Positions 47,481-60,469 of a DNA stretch of 64,000 bases are shown here, in pieces. The stretch lies in the NCBI GenBank assembly GCA_023105745.1, contig JALGQZ010000011.1, positions 26,245,975-26,309,974 on the forward strand. The letters run 5' to 3'. The position numbers and the translations under genes are program-made. This stretch comes from Austropuccinia psidii (lineage: Eukaryota; Basidiomycota; Pucciniomycetes; Pucciniales; Sphaerophragmiaceae). Positions within the stretch are counted from its first letter, which is position 1. Each line of letters starts with the position of its first letter. Below the pieces are notes generated by a model. The model ran no database searches, was not told the origin of the DNA, and worked only from the letters and a program-made list of their open reading frames with translations.

Positions 47481-48469
47481 AATTTCAATTCAAATTATTC
47501 TGAATTACTATTAATTCTTTTTGTGATTTTCTCTTTTGTAATTAGTTAAATTTCAAAGACTACTCAAATAAAAATTGAATAATGAGAAGTTTTGAAGATA
47601 GATAAATGAGACAAAAGATGAAGGATGTCAAACGAACATATGTAAAGTGTAAAAATTCAATTATTGAATTTTTCAATTTAAATGTTAATAAATTTCAAAA
47701 ATACTAAGAATGAAGATTCATGGGAGGTCCAAAAGACCATTAAATAATTGGAGAAAAAAACAAAAACAATTATGCGGACCAGATTTTTCTATTTCAAGAG
47801 TTACAGAATTCCATAAAGCAGGAAGTTTGAATTGAAAAATAACTTTTATGATTAAAATGTTTTATTATGTCAAAGGAACCTCATTGTTATATAAAACGAT
47901 TTCACTTCAGATGAATAAATTTCATCATAAATATAGTTGAATATATGCTTAATAAAGATTTTGTTTAGAATTCATGTTGGTTTTTTGATAAAGGTTTAGC
48001 TCAAATATATTGGTGAAATAAGATAATCGCAATAAATATGGGATATAAGAAAAAATGAAATTTAATGTATATATCATGCAAACATTAAAGATTGTAAAAA
48101 TCACTCCTCAAACGTATTTGAACTGGTTTATAAGACAGAAAAGAAACTGTGTGTTTGTATTATGCATCTGGATCATTTTTCCTTTTCTGATAAGGGCCTT
48201 TTTAATTAATCCAGGGTTGCTTTGCAAAAAAGCTATATATAATAGTTTCAAAATAGTGGGAACATGTGACATAGGAAAATTCTCTAGAGTAAAAAAGAAA
48301 ATCAAATATTCTTGAAACTAACTCGAACATTTCTTTGAAGGAAGACTCTTTTTCTATTAGTAACAATGTTTATTCCAAAGGTTTGTGTATTGGTGAGTAG
48401 TTAATATTCAAAGAAAGAGTTGAAAGATAAAAATTATGAGAATTCCATGTTCTATTTTAATTGAGTAGA
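47481..48469. other. AT-rich DNA, nothing recognised
   Basis: There are short frames only (for example 48055-48315, without motif). No repeat boundary seen. Confidence 0.5.
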
Positions 48470-48660
48470 ATTCTGAATTGCCAAAAATGTGGCTGGAAGT
48501 ATCTGAAAAAATATATCAAGGTTAGAACTAAGTTTGAAACTCAGGTTAGAAGCAGGTTGTACCTGAGTTAGACCTGCCCCCACACTGGCGGGGATAGCTT
48601 TTTTTTCATGGTGAGTGGCATCTGGTTGTACCTGTATGTACTTTTTATCACAAATTTCAT
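48470..48660 (+). repeat. Short dispersed repeat, copy 3
   Basis: GAAGCAGGTTGTACCTGAG, then CCCCCACACTGGCGGGGATAGC, then TTCATGGTGAG. This aligns with copies 1 and 2, including the preceding AATGTGGCTGGAAGTAT word. Confidence 0.45.
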
Positions 48661-48803
48661 AGCTTGTTTGTGACATTAACTTATTTTTTCTATATTATTC
48701 CCAAAATAACTACTCAGGATATGATTCATGTATTTAGAAAGAAATAAAGAATTATGCCAAGAAGATATTTTAATATATTGGAGAAAAACATTTTTAATGA
48801 CTG

Positions 48804-49268
48804 ATGGAAGAATTTACCAAAATTCTTGATGAATTTCAAGATGCTTTAACTGGAAATGTACCCTTCTATTTAACTCCAAGTAGTCAAGAGGAGCTATACT
48901 ATTCTGAAGACCGACTTTAAAGAAAGATTCCTGTAGAAGAACTCAAAGTAAAAACAAATAAAAATAAAAGAGGTCCCTCAAGGTTTGAAATAATTGAAAA
49001 TCAATCCAAGAGAAGAGGAAGACCTCAACCTAAAACCACAAGGTCAAAATATTTAAGATAAAAGTCAATTCCTCTTCCTCAAATTATGTAATTTAATACA
49101 TGTTACACATCTGAAGAATATCAGGCCTCATTATCCAAATATAAAATTCCATCTGCATTTATACCCTCAGAGACTGATTTGAATGAATATGGAAATTCGG
49201 GGATAACCCCTAAAAGGTCCAGAATGTTGGCCAAGAGCAGAAGAGCATCATTCTTAGCCTATTACTAA
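48804..49268 (+). pseudogene. Relic gene with AT-hook-like motif, three stops
   Basis: A single frame starting at ATG 48804 can be read for 154 codons to TAA 49266-49268, with in-frame stops at 48918, 49059 and 49089 and no frameshift. The start is acidic (MEEFTKILDEFQDALTGN). The middle is very basic and holds KRRGRPQPKTTRSK, whose R-G-R-P core is that of an AT-hook (minor-groove DNA binding). The tail has PKRSRMLAKSRRASF. The coherent composition over the whole length argues for decayed coding DNA, probably nuclear. I cannot name the gene. It may be host or transposon derived; an old LTR relic begins 160 bp further on. Confidence 0.45.
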
Positions 49269-49429
49269 AAAACAGAGCACAATAATAAAATTCAAAAGTA
49301 CCACAAACGTAGTAGATGCAAAGAAGAAAAATATACACCTTGAATATTTTCTAAACCAAATAAAGGTACAATAAGGCCATAAAAACAAGGAGAAGATCCT
49401 AAAATATTTAGGCTTTATATGTGACTATC

Positions 49430-50050
49430 TTAAGGAGGAAGCCTCTCTCTTTTGAAAAATATGATTCCTATCAACAAACGATAAGGGTTAGCCAAGTTAT
49501 TGAGGCTGTAAACTCTTGCTGAGAATAAACCACAATCCCCACCTCCCATCTAAAATCTAGCGTTTGGATCACAGACCATCAAGTGGAGTATCTTATTAAA
49601 TTTCTCAATGAGTGCTATTAAATTTTACTTTTTACAATACTGTAGCACCACTGAACAAAAAAATACCACACAAATACTATTTGTCAAGCCTGGAAAAATG
49701 ACACCATTTTTTCACCTCACATTTAGCTTCCATACTTTTGAAGGTAGATCTACAAAGTACAAGAATTTATAGAAGGGCTATAGTAGGTCTACATGATTCT
49801 GTAGCCTTTACTCCTGTATACTACACAGATCAAAATTTATTGATACTTTTCTCTAAAAAAAAGAAAAATACTATCTTACATAGAAGTAAAAGTACTTTGA
49901 ACTTGTATAGCTGAAATACTTAATCCCAAGTGGTCCATAGGAAAAATTTTCTTGTAGAGATCACTTGTGGCTACAGTTTAAGCCACTTTTAATATCTTTA
50001 TCTTTCAAACTGACAAAGGTATTGAGGACTTAAGGAGCCCTTTTCAGCTT
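49430..50050 (+). repeat. Ancient A-like LTR relic
   Basis: This matches the A1 LTR in order: CCTCTCTCTTTTGAAAA, GCTGAGAATAAACC, CACCTCCCATCTAAAATCTAG, TTTCACCTCACATTTAGCTTC, AACTGACAAAGGTATTGAGGA. It is strongly diverged and without clear ends. It separates the AT-hook relic from the two-exon relic. Confidence 0.55.
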
Positions 50051-50107
50051 TTTTTAACCACTAATTTATTGTCACACTCATAGCTATAGCTTCCTTCTTA
50101 CTATACC

Positions 50108-50508
50108 ATGGAGTCATCCCGAATCTCAGAAAGAATGTTCCACAATTATGAAACAACTTTGAAAATTGATGATTAACTTGATTCAACCTGTGAGTATTTT
50201 GAAATAAAGTATCACACAAGTGATGAAAGGTCCAAGATTTTTGTGAGTTTGCAATTAATTTCAAGTTAGTGTTTTAGTTATTTCAAGTTTGATTTGATTT
50301 TTTTAATTGATAGAATTAGGCTCCTGGCCCAGAATACTGTTCAAAGTTCTTCTTTGAATACACTTTCAGGAAAATTGATTTTAAGGTTGATGGAAAATTT
50401 TGGTATAAAAAAGTTTCTCATTACCATCAAAAGATACAAGATTAATGGGCTGATGTCAGGGGTGACTTGGTTAAAGAAATTCAAAAAAGAATTGAGACCT
50501 TTATTTAT
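50108..50508 (+). pseudogene. Two-exon relic gene, unknown protein
   Basis: Exon 1 starts at ATG 50108 (MESSRISERMFHNYETTLKI) and ends at 50242, directly before GTGAGT. The 77-bp intron-like segment 50243-50319 ends AATTAG. Exon 2 from 50320 reads APGPEYCSKFFFEYTFRKID and continues FKVDGKFWYKKVSHYHQKIQD to a TGA at 50506-50508. Both junctions are phase 0. There is one in-frame stop in each exon (about 50174 and 50443) besides the final one. The final TGA could be a mutated CGA, with a further donor (GTAAAA) at 50522. Composition is protein-like, unlike the surrounding DNA. No family recognised. Confidence 0.42.
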
Positions 50509-50559
50509 CCATGAATGCTTTGGTAAAATCCTTATGCACTTATTTTGAAATAATGTAGT

Positions 50560-52299
50560 GGGATAAGGATTTTGACCAGGAAACAAAGATAAAGAGGATC
50601 TCCCTTCCCAATTTCAAATGAGTGTTAAAAAGGTTTTTTTGATTCCACAGTCCAATATTTCTCTTTTTCCCCTTATTTCTGTCCTCAACATGACAATCAC
50701 CCATTTTAATCTTTTTTTTGGATATCTTCTCTCATCATTCTCCCTTGTAAATCATCCTTTCTAGGGTTTTTCCTGTCATCCCCCCAATACTGTGAATTAA
50801 GAGCTTTTTACAGTCATATTCCAATCATGCAGAAATTCTCTTTCAAAAATTCCCTTCTGGGAATGCAATTTTTCCTTCCAAAAAACACCAGAAATATGGG
50901 CTTCTGGTTTATGTTTTTCAATATTTTCCCCTGTCTTTCAAAATAAAGAATTGGGAAAGCTCATAAGCAGGAAACACTTGAAATAAATTTTTCAAATAGC
51001 TTGGCCAATTAGGAGAGATTTTTCAAAAGAAACTTTTAAAACAATTCACAACTCTTAACATACCCCCAATACACAAATATGGCAAAAAATGAATAATCCT
51101 GTTGGTCTTTGGTAAAGAAAAGGAGGGATGCAATGTTTTTACTAAAGTCTTATGATAGTCTATGAGAACCCTCATACCATAGCCTCAAATTAACTTTAAA
51201 AAAAGTAAAACATTACTTCATAGCTTATGAGAATAATTTCTAAAATGAAGAAACAAATATTTGGCCTCATTCAGCCCTATTTTAGTCTTAAGAAAGCTTG
51301 TGGTTTGTCATTTAAAGCCAATTTTAGCAATTTTAACCAATGATTTCTATATTACAGGTTGACTCTGAGGAATATAAGTGTTTAATAATTTTTTAAAGAA
51401 AATTTAAATATTTCAAAACTTCTTTGATGATGTTTTTATAACTTGAGGGTGATTTTACCAATTTGGAGGAACTTTACACTTCTGGTTTGGTATTAAAACC
51501 ACATACCCAATTTATAAAAAGACCCTTGGAAATGATTCCAGGAAAAATGTGATAGGACTTTTCATATAGTTTGACACTCTATTCCTATATTTGAGAGTTT
51601 TCAGGAAGTATGGTGCCCTTTTAAACAGAATTCCTTCACGCCTCATACTTAATCTCTGCCAGTTATTTTTATTTTAATTCATTCATGTATGATTTTACTA
51701 TAAAAGAAGAAATAAAAATTACTAATATTTTGCTTTTTTTATGCTGAAGTTCCTAATAGTAATTAGTGATAGGTACTAAGATAATTATAATAATAATATA
51801 TCATTATAATTATGGAAGAAAAGATACTATATTATTTGAAAACTATAACCAATGTGATAAAGTAAATGGATTAATATATTAATGATTGGTATATCATGGA
51901 AAATCATTATTTCTATCAACAGATAATAATTGCATAGAAGATTTTTATTCAATAATAAACCAAATTTATAAATATAATGTTACCAAAATTAAAGCTATAA
52001 TTAGATATGAATACTATTTAGCTTAATAAAAGCATATTTTATAGAGTTATGAAGAGAGAAATATTATTATAAGATAGAAATAATGTACTTGGGACACTCA
52101 AAATAATTATTTTGAATCAATTTATGCCTAAAAAAGTAATTCCAACTTATTTGAAGTGTAGCTACAATGAAAAAAAGAGAAATCCAATTTTTACACTTTT
52201 TACATGTATTTAAAGATTTTAAGAGAATTTAATGAATAATAATAAAATTTTGATATATTTTAAACCCTTTTAGTAAGTATTACAAGTGAAGACTTTAGT
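50560..52299. other. AT-rich DNA, nothing recognised
   Basis: No frame, repeat or RNA gene could be supported. The part next to B3 (51700-52299) is extremely AT-rich. Confidence 0.5.
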
Positions 52300-52304
52300 C
52301 TTTT

Positions 52305-54075
52305 TGTGAGGGGTGGATATGAAACTTTGATTAAACATCAAGTACTTTTCCTGTCCTCAAATTTTGTATAAGGTAAAAAATGATTAAAAATAGTATGAAA
52401 GAGTATTTTTAAGAGAACACACACCAATTTTATTGTTTTCAACCTTATAAGTATAAAGAAATGACATTATAAAGATTTATTGTTTTACCAAAAATAAAAA
52501 TACATCCCAAAATACTCTACAAGAGATATTCAAGGCTACAAAAATGATCTCTTCAAGAGCAATTTCAATTGGAATTAATTGAGAAAAGAACTGCAAGTCA
52601 ATAATCAAATAAAAGTCATTAAGAAGAAATTTGAAGAGAAAATGCACCCAAAAGTGACCAAAGGGAATTTGGAAACAAAGTGACAAAGCTTACAGTGATG
52701 AAAGATGCTTTAATTCACTTTTGGGGTGGTTCAGCTTAAAAATGATTATAATAATTTTCCACGAATTTAAAAGGTTCAAAATTATTAAACAGGGGTGGTT
52801 GAAATCTGTAATTCATTGTTTTAACAGTGTTTAAAGTCATTGTAAAAGGAAAAGATTCTTACATGAAGAGAAAAGGGGGGAAAGAAGACATTCTTTTATA
52901 GCCATCAATTTTCTTAATCCAAAAATAAAATTTACTCTTTTCAATCGTAGAAAACACTCTAACAACATAAAATCCAATTATGGCATCATTGAACCCTGCT
53001 TTAGACCAAAAAGGGCTGGTTTCAGCCATTTTTGGCTATTTTTAGCCATTTTAAACCCCTAAATCAGCCATTACTATATTAATACTTGGTCTAGAGCCTT
53101 TAAAATACGTCAGAATGTTTGTAAGAGAGGTAGAAACCATTTAAAGCTGTTTTTACTTGGATTGTTATAGCTTAAGGGTAGCTTTACCTTCTTTGCAACA
53201 ATTAAAACTGCCCTGGTTGGTATCAAAACATTGTCATCAATTGAGTCACAAACCCTGTGACTCAATTCCATGCCAAAAGTGATGAACATTTGCGTGAATT
53301 TTGACATCTCACACCTGTCAGCAAGGATTTTGGGGGTCTGGTTCCCCCATAGTGCTAGAGTTTCTTTCCCCCCCAAATCAATCTTTCAAATTTATTTTTC
53401 CTTTAATTCCTCATCATTTATTATACTTGTAATTTAAATATGTAATTCAATTGAGTTTTACAATACACTTTCTGTAATAATTGATATCTCATATGTAAAG
53501 GAAAGTTCACTTCTGTAATACACACACACATTTGGACATTTCAATTGAAAATACTTTAATTCCTCATAACTTCTAAACTACACAAAACAGCTCAATATTA
53601 ACACAAAATTTGATGCTTAAAACCACATTTAGTGGGAATGAAATTAAGGTTTTTAGGACTTTCAGCTTTTGTACAGAAAATACTAAACACTCAATTTAAA
53701 CTTATCCAGAGTTGAGTTACAGAAACTTTACTCAGAGGTGACCCCACCTTATTTTTTATGAAGAATCAAATGGTGAAGTAATTTTCTTATTTTTCTTTAT
53801 TTGATAAAAAGTCATAGTATATCTTATGCAAAGTTTTACCAAAAATATTTCAATTTCATTAATTTTATTAAAAATTCATTTTTACTTAATTTTTCCAAGT
53901 AAAAATATATTTTCATAATTTTTATTTTAAATTAAATTTTCATTTTTTATATGAATTTTCTTTTATATTTATATTCTTATTCTGATAATATAAATAAATT
54001 CATTTTATTTCTATTTTTATCTTATTTTGTTATTTGTGGCCTTTTGGGTATATAAAAATACCTTTAAGGCTCACA
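52305..54075 (-). repeat. B3 3' LTR
   Basis: In plus coordinates it runs from TGTGAGGGGTGG to AAGGCTCACA, 1771 bp. The conserved hairpin is present as AATTGAGTCACA/TGTGACTCAATT with loop AACCC or similar (about 53236-53264). A polypurine tract (54076-54087, reverse) abuts it. Confidence 0.9.
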
Positions 54076-54100
54076 TTCCCTCCCCCTAAAAAACGGAATA

Positions 54101-57100
54101 TTACTTTGTAATATTGTTATTTCTAGTGTTTCTGAACCTTTTGAGAAGTTTCTTAGCTTCAGGTATGTCCTTTTCAGCTAACCATTCATCTTCTCAAGCT
54201 GGGTCACTGTACCTAACAAGGTATTCCCTTACTTTATTGGTTCTCAACTTTCTTTCTTTGAGAACCTTGGTAATTTTCTTAATACAAGACAATTCAATAG
54301 GAGGTATAACTTATGGAACTTTATTCCCCAAAGAAAAATTTCAGCATCACTATATTTCTAAGGCTTTATCAAGCTCACTGGAAATGTAGGATGCCTATTG
54401 CTAAGTTGTTCAGATAGTTCTACTTCAACAGAATTTTCTCCATCAAGGGCCTTAGTAAAAAAAGTGTCTTAAAAGGAGTCTTAGAAATTTTTACATCCTT
54501 TGATGTTATTGAAGCTAGTGGTGGATAAAAGTACTAAATGCCCCATTTTGAAATCTGGAGTGGCATGTGATTTGTTCCATTTTTCCTTAGCATATGCAAA
54601 AGAGTCTTCCATGCGGCTCACTGCATGCTTCCTAGTTCTTTCTAAAATTCCTTTGAAGCTAGCAGCTGTAGGATGTATCTTGGCCAAATCTTTCCTCAAG
54701 GAATCCTGAGTTAATTTGGGATTCCATCCTTTTTATAGAATAGCAGGAGTTTGATTGGTACTGGCATGAATGGATGTCTTATACTCCAGTTCCAGTTCTG
54801 GTAAAAGAGTACACCAATCATGGGTAAATCCATCACAATATTTAAATTCAAATCCATATGCACAAAGTCTTCTTACCATGTCTTCCATGGTTTATATCAT
54901 CTGTTCAGCCAGACCATCAGTTTGTGGGTGGTAGGCTGTAAAGAAGGATAATTTTCTCTCAAATGGTTGGTGAAGATTTGTCCATAGTGCTGAGGTGAAT
55001 TTGGGATCTCTGTCTCTAATGATGATTGGAATATTCCAGTCCATGATACCACTCTATTACATATCAGAAGAGCTGTATCCATGGCTGTATCATCCTTGTG
55101 ACATGGTAGAAAGATTTGAGTCTTAGTAAATCTGTCAAAAGTCAATAGGAAAGCATTATAACTTCTATCACCCCCTGGTGGTATGCCGTTTACCCAATCC
55201 ATATGGACAATTTCCCAAGGTCTGCTGGGTTCTTGGATCTTGATCATATTTCAAAGTCTTTTGCCAGTGAATTTATTTTCCTTTTGACATCTTTCACAGG
55301 TTTTGCAAGACTCTGCAACATTGTTCTGCCACATTGGTCCACATATGCAAGTTTTTACTTTTACTTTTGTTCTGCCTTCAGACAGACATTCTGAGAAAGG
55401 GCTGTTATGGCATTCTTCAGGTAGAAGATTGATTAAGGACCTGTCCACAACTGTCATGACACATTTATGCTTAGTTCTGTGGTAAATTATACCATCCAGT
55501 AAGTGGAATCTTCCTTTATCATATGTTTTTTCCATATTTCATCTAAGGCAAGTATTAAATAATTGTCTTTACAGTCCTTAGTAAGTAATTTGCATAAAAT
55601 GCACAATTCCTATCCTGAGTATGACTGCTTAATACTTCTTCAAAGAAAGTGGTTTTCAGGTCTGTAACACTGATTCCTTCAATGGGTATCTGTACAGAAG
55701 CTTCTTCTAGCACATAAGCATGATTATCAATATTATTTGGTAGTGGCCATCAGCTCAGTAAATCTGCATTTTTATGAATATTCCCATCTTTGTGAACAAT
55801 AGTCATATTGCCCCTATACCCTTGTATCACTATTTAACAGCTGAGCAAATGTCTGCTAGGTGTCTTCATCTTTAAAACTTACTTAACAACATTAAAATTG
55901 GTTATCAATTCAAAATCACATCCCTTCAGGAAGGAATTTAATTTTCAATGCCAAGACAAGGCATAAACATTCCATCTTACTTGCTCCATACCTGGATTCA
56001 TTTGCTTTCATTTTCCTGGATATGGAACATATGTGTCCTTCCACAGGCTTATCATTTATACTCTGGACTTGATGAAGTGCAGCTCCCAGCCCATCCCTTG
56101 ATGCATCAATATACAGCTCAAAGGGCAGTTTAAAGTCTGGCATCAGTAATATTGGATCAGTGGTCAAGGCTTGTCTCAGAGATTCAACAGCTTTGACTCT
56201 GTCAACAGTCATTTGAAATACTGTGTCTTTGTCACATAATTTATAAAGAGGTCTTGCTATGGATGCACAATCTTCAATATGTTGCCTGTAATATCCTGAA
56301 AACCCAAAAATGACTGAATTGCCTTTTTTTGTGCCATTGGTTTCAGTAATACTGCTGCAACCTTGTTTTTTTCAATTCCAAGGGATAAACCAGATACTAA
56401 ATGTCCCAGTGCTTTCATTGCCTTAAATTGAAAATGGCATTTCTTCAAAGAAATCTTCATTTCAACAGATTGGATTTTGGTCAAAACTCTGGATAATCTG
56501 TATATGTCTTCTTCCCAAGTGTTGGAACAGACAATAATGTCATCAATGTAAATGATTAACCATCCCTCTAAAGGTTCCTCAGGGAAGATTTCATTCATCA
56601 TTCTTTGGAAGTTTGAAGGTGCATTTTTGATACCAAAGGGCATTCTTAAATATTCATACACTCCACAATGAGAAATAATTCTCAAATATTTCATTACTCT
56701 TGGTGTCACCACATTTTGATGGAATCCTTTAAGGGCATCCATAGTGACTATATACACTGATTGAGATATCTGGGTAAGGGCAATCTGGATTTTTGGTATT
56801 GGGTACCTGTCTGGAACAGTGTAAGTGTTCAGAACCCTAACGCCTCCAACCATTCTAGATTTTCCATTACATAATTCCACTATGACTGGTGTAGTTATTT
56901 CTACTTCCTCATTATGGCCAACCTTTCTTATTGCACCAAGATCTGGAAGTTCTTTTATATGAATTTCCAGTGCTTCTCTTGATAAAGAAATTTCTGGATA
57001 TTGCGGTCTTCTTAAGAGTGGTGCGTAAGGTCTTTCAATATTAAGTATGATGTCAGATTCATGACCAATAATTGCCCCCAAAGGTTCTTTGTCTGATGAA

Positions 57101-57650
57101 AATGCTTCTCTGTGGTAATATAAAAGGGCAGAAAGTTCACTTTTGTCTTTATCAGTCAGATGAAGGCTTATTTCAGCTTCATTTTACTGTTCAGATTTGA
57201 ATTTCTCTAACTCTAAGTTGACTGGTAACACTTTATTTACTGTAATTTATCTTTTGAATGGTAAAAAGGCAAGCCTTTGATGCTTATTGTGCCCAACAGT
57301 CAAGTATCTGTCTTTGTTGTTATGTAAGTCTATGCCATACATGATGAAATATCCATTTACCAATATAAAAGGGGTACTAGATCAATTTTCCATAACAGCA
57401 AATTCAAAGTTGAATCTTAAATTTCCATTAATATGTGGAAATATGACAGTGGTCTCAAAGATTCCCAATGCTTTCATTGGATTATGTGCACTATTGAATT
57501 CTCTGCCATCAATTGGTAACAATTGGTCTTACAAATTTGGCACACCAGTTTTAAGAAATTATTTTCCAACACAAGAGCAGAATGCTCCTGGGTCAAGTGA
57601 CGGCTTAGGGGGTTTGTTGTCAATTACCACTTCTTTTATATAGGAGTTAC
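54101..57650 (-). pseudogene. pol: B3 pol: protease to chromodomain tail, interrupted
   Basis: Reading leftward, the protease has DPGA (57594-57583) at the active site, where A elements have DSGA. The longest intact piece is the reverse transcriptase frame 57081-56257 (274 codons), with [16 protein letters not shown] and an intact YIDD (IIYIDDIIVCS). RNase H follows in another frame (about 56212-55916, YIDASRDGLGAAL). Then come the integrase zinc finger (55535-55251, ending CKTCERCQKENK) and core (55247-54897, MDWVNGIPPGG). The C terminus is fragmented (54699-54481 and on) with the tail ending at TAA 54101. Multiple stops and frameshifts make it non-functional. Confidence 0.86.
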
Positions 57651-57697
57651 CAGCTGTGTAAATTTTTCCCCTGTTTGGTTTGATTTTCATAAGTTGT

Positions 57698-60267
57698 TCA
57701 TCTTGAATTTTTTGACCAACCAAGTTGACCATTGCTTAATTGTGGTAAGTGGGAATAAGATCCCATGATCTCAAAGTTTGCATTGATATTTTCTATATCT
57801 TTTGAAGATTTGGAAAATATTGATGATTTATCACCTGAATTTTCCACATCAGGTTCTTTTTCAATGTGAATTTCATTTCGTTTTCTCTTCCTGGGACATG
57901 CATTTTCCAAGTTTGTGGTGCTTTCAAAAATATGGTGCTTCCCGATTATATCTGCAGATTTATACTTCATATTATTAGAATTCTCTTTGGGATTTTTGTC
58001 CACAGAATCTTTCCAATCTATATTAAACCTTTTTTGAGATTCACCCTACTAGAACCAATTCTGGTTCTGGTGGTTACTTCTTCTAATATATTGATAATAT
58101 CTTCTGCTGAAGATTGTTCAGTAGTCCTGCTTTTGACAGCATGCTCTAAGTCACCTCCACATTGTCTTAGAATTCTTCTGTGAATCATAAATTCTGACAT
58201 GTCAGGATACAAAGCTGTTAATCAGTCCTTTTGTTGGAAAAACCATGGTTAAGCTTTATCTCTATCAGCATTAAATTTGGCAGATTCAAAGTATTTTTCC
58301 ACTTCAAACCTCCAAGCATCATTGGCCCATTTGTTGATGATTTGGGTTTTCAATCAAGCCCAACTTTGGTGTCCATGTTCTTATCTTAATTTGATATTAA
58401 TAGGGCTGATCTGCTTAGCAAGGTGTTAGATCTTGCTGTTACCAATATGTCTTGTAATTCAAAATCTTCTTGAATCATGTCAATACCTCTGGTGACTTCC
58501 ATATGGTCATATCCTTCTTCACCACTGATGTGAGGCCATTCTTTAATTTTTGGTACTTCTTTTAAGAGTGCTTGGCCATTGATGGTTCCAAGTTATGAAA
58601 ATAAGTGGACAATTCATTTTTTAACTGTGAATTTGGAGCATCCAATACTTGTTGATTAAGAATTCCTGTAGCCTCATTTTGATTCAGAGGTGTAGACATT
58701 GTTGGTAAGGTGTTCAGTATATTTTCAATATAATGAATCTTACTGTTGATACACCTTTGGGAATTTCTGATTTCATGTTGGAAGGCTTGTATTAAATTGA
58801 TTACTTCAGCTTTATACATGTCTTCTTTATGTGTCAGTTCTTGCCATAAATCTGTTTGTCTTGTATTATCAGCAGTGACTTGATTCAATTTCAATGTTAT
58901 TTTTGATACATCTTCTTGTGAAACACCAAAACACTTTTTGAAGGCAATTGTATATGTCTTTACTTTGGTAAATTAATTTAAAATGTAATCAAGAACCTTC
59001 TTGTTATCTTTCTTGAGAATATTTATGGCTTGTATAATTCTTGTTTCAATTATGTCATCATTATTGAATTTAAAATATTTTCCTGTTAATGCTTTGATCA
59101 TGGCAGATTGTTCATTAATGTTATTTCCAAAACAATTGTCATTCTTAGAATTTTCAATTGTTCTTAAAACTTTCTCAAAACACATAATTTTTTCATTCAT
59201 TTGTCTCAGACTTAAGTTATTTGTTTTAATGTTGTTACAAATGGATGGATTTTCATCAGAAACATGACTTGTTACATCATTTATAGCTACATAAAACTCT
59301 GGGATAGCATCAAAAATGTTAGAGATCATTTCTGATATTTTAATCTGCCTTCCTCCTTTTGCTGTAATCCCATCATTGTTCTGGCCATCTGGAATACATT
59401 TTCCATGGAATCCTTCTGAAGTTGAGGATTATGTAGCCCTGGCTTTAAGGCTTTAAGGCTTTGTGGCTGGCGCCTTGTCTTTGCCCTTTTTCTGAGTTTG
59501 TGGCTGCTTTTTCACATTGGAATTGCTTTTGCTGGCTACTGGGGATGTTTTTGGCACTTTCTTGGGAGGTGGAGGGTTGTTTTTCTTCCATTCTTCTGTT
59601 AAAATCATCATGTTCTTCTTTTCCATAAATTGATGCCATCCATTAAGTAACTTGCAAGTTTTGGGATGGCTCAGAAATTTTCTCACAGTCAGTTAAGAAT
59701 TCATGCAGTTTTTCCACAGATCTGCAAGGATCTGGTACTCTTTGTGCTGCAATGCATTGTTGTAGGCCTTCTGGCTGGCTTTTTATATGTCCACTGAGGA
59801 TTCTTGTGGCTTTTTCAGCTCTGTTTTAATGTAAAACAGTATTGTCAGCCTCAGAATGGCATAATTTATTAATTTGGAAGTCATCAATTGACCCCTGTCC
59901 TTCTGTAACTGATTGGCTTCTGCCATAATCATGCCCATGACCCTTTTGGGAGCTGCTTGAGGGGCTATATCTGGCTCTTTATCTTGTTGAAGGCATATTT
60001 CATGATTAAAAAGCTTCAGAATAGTAATTTTACATGAAAAAACTGACTATTGGCCAAATTGTTTTCCTTCTGAAGGGTATTAATTATATCCAACTGAGTT
60101 AATTCAGAGCAAATTTGTTCTGTTTGATTATTCTGAGTCATAATAGTTGTACTATTATGGTCAGAATTAACAGTACTTGCAGGGATAATTCTGGTTACTG
60201 TTGAGGCTGTTTCAATATTTTTTTGTCTTACAACGTTGTCAGATACTAAAATTAATGAAACATTCAA
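57698..60267 (-). pseudogene. gag: B3 gag, interrupted
   Basis: Pieces recognisable by alignment with B2 are the N-terminal segment (60267-60016), the PPPPKKVPKTSP region (59686-59453), a helical Asn/Lys-rich region (59329-58562), the segment ending in the LEHAVK-like motif (58212-58018) and the knuckle region (58003-57698). The knuckle is destroyed: HHIFESTTNLENAC keeps only the last Cys. The start codon position of B2 reads GTT here. At the place of the B2 stop 31243 this copy keeps CAG, confirming the long gag frame. Confidence 0.8.
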
Positions 60268-60322
60268 TTCATCAAGTGAAAAAATGATTTTTTCTCAAGA
60301 GAAATGAAAAATAAAGCCTCAC
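60246..60322 (-). other. Candidate leader intron of B3
   Basis: On the minus strand AA|GTGAGG to TTAATTTTAG, 77 bp. Same place and ends as the B2 candidate at 30276-30351, although the copies are well diverged. Confidence 0.45.
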
Positions 60323-60449
60323 TTATAATATGAAAAAAAATATTTTTTATGGATTTTCAAAATTATAAGTATTTTTTATATGTTTTTAAATTTTTCAATG
60401 GAAGAAAAAGATTTAGGAAAAGAGTAAAAAATTATGTTACAGGTCTAAT

Positions 60450-60467
60450 ATCACAGCTGGATCCCCA
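60450..60467 (-). other. B3 primer binding site candidate
   Basis: On the minus strand TGGGGATCCAGCTGTG begins two bases after the 5' LTR. Confidence 0.4.
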
Positions 60468-60469
60468 AA

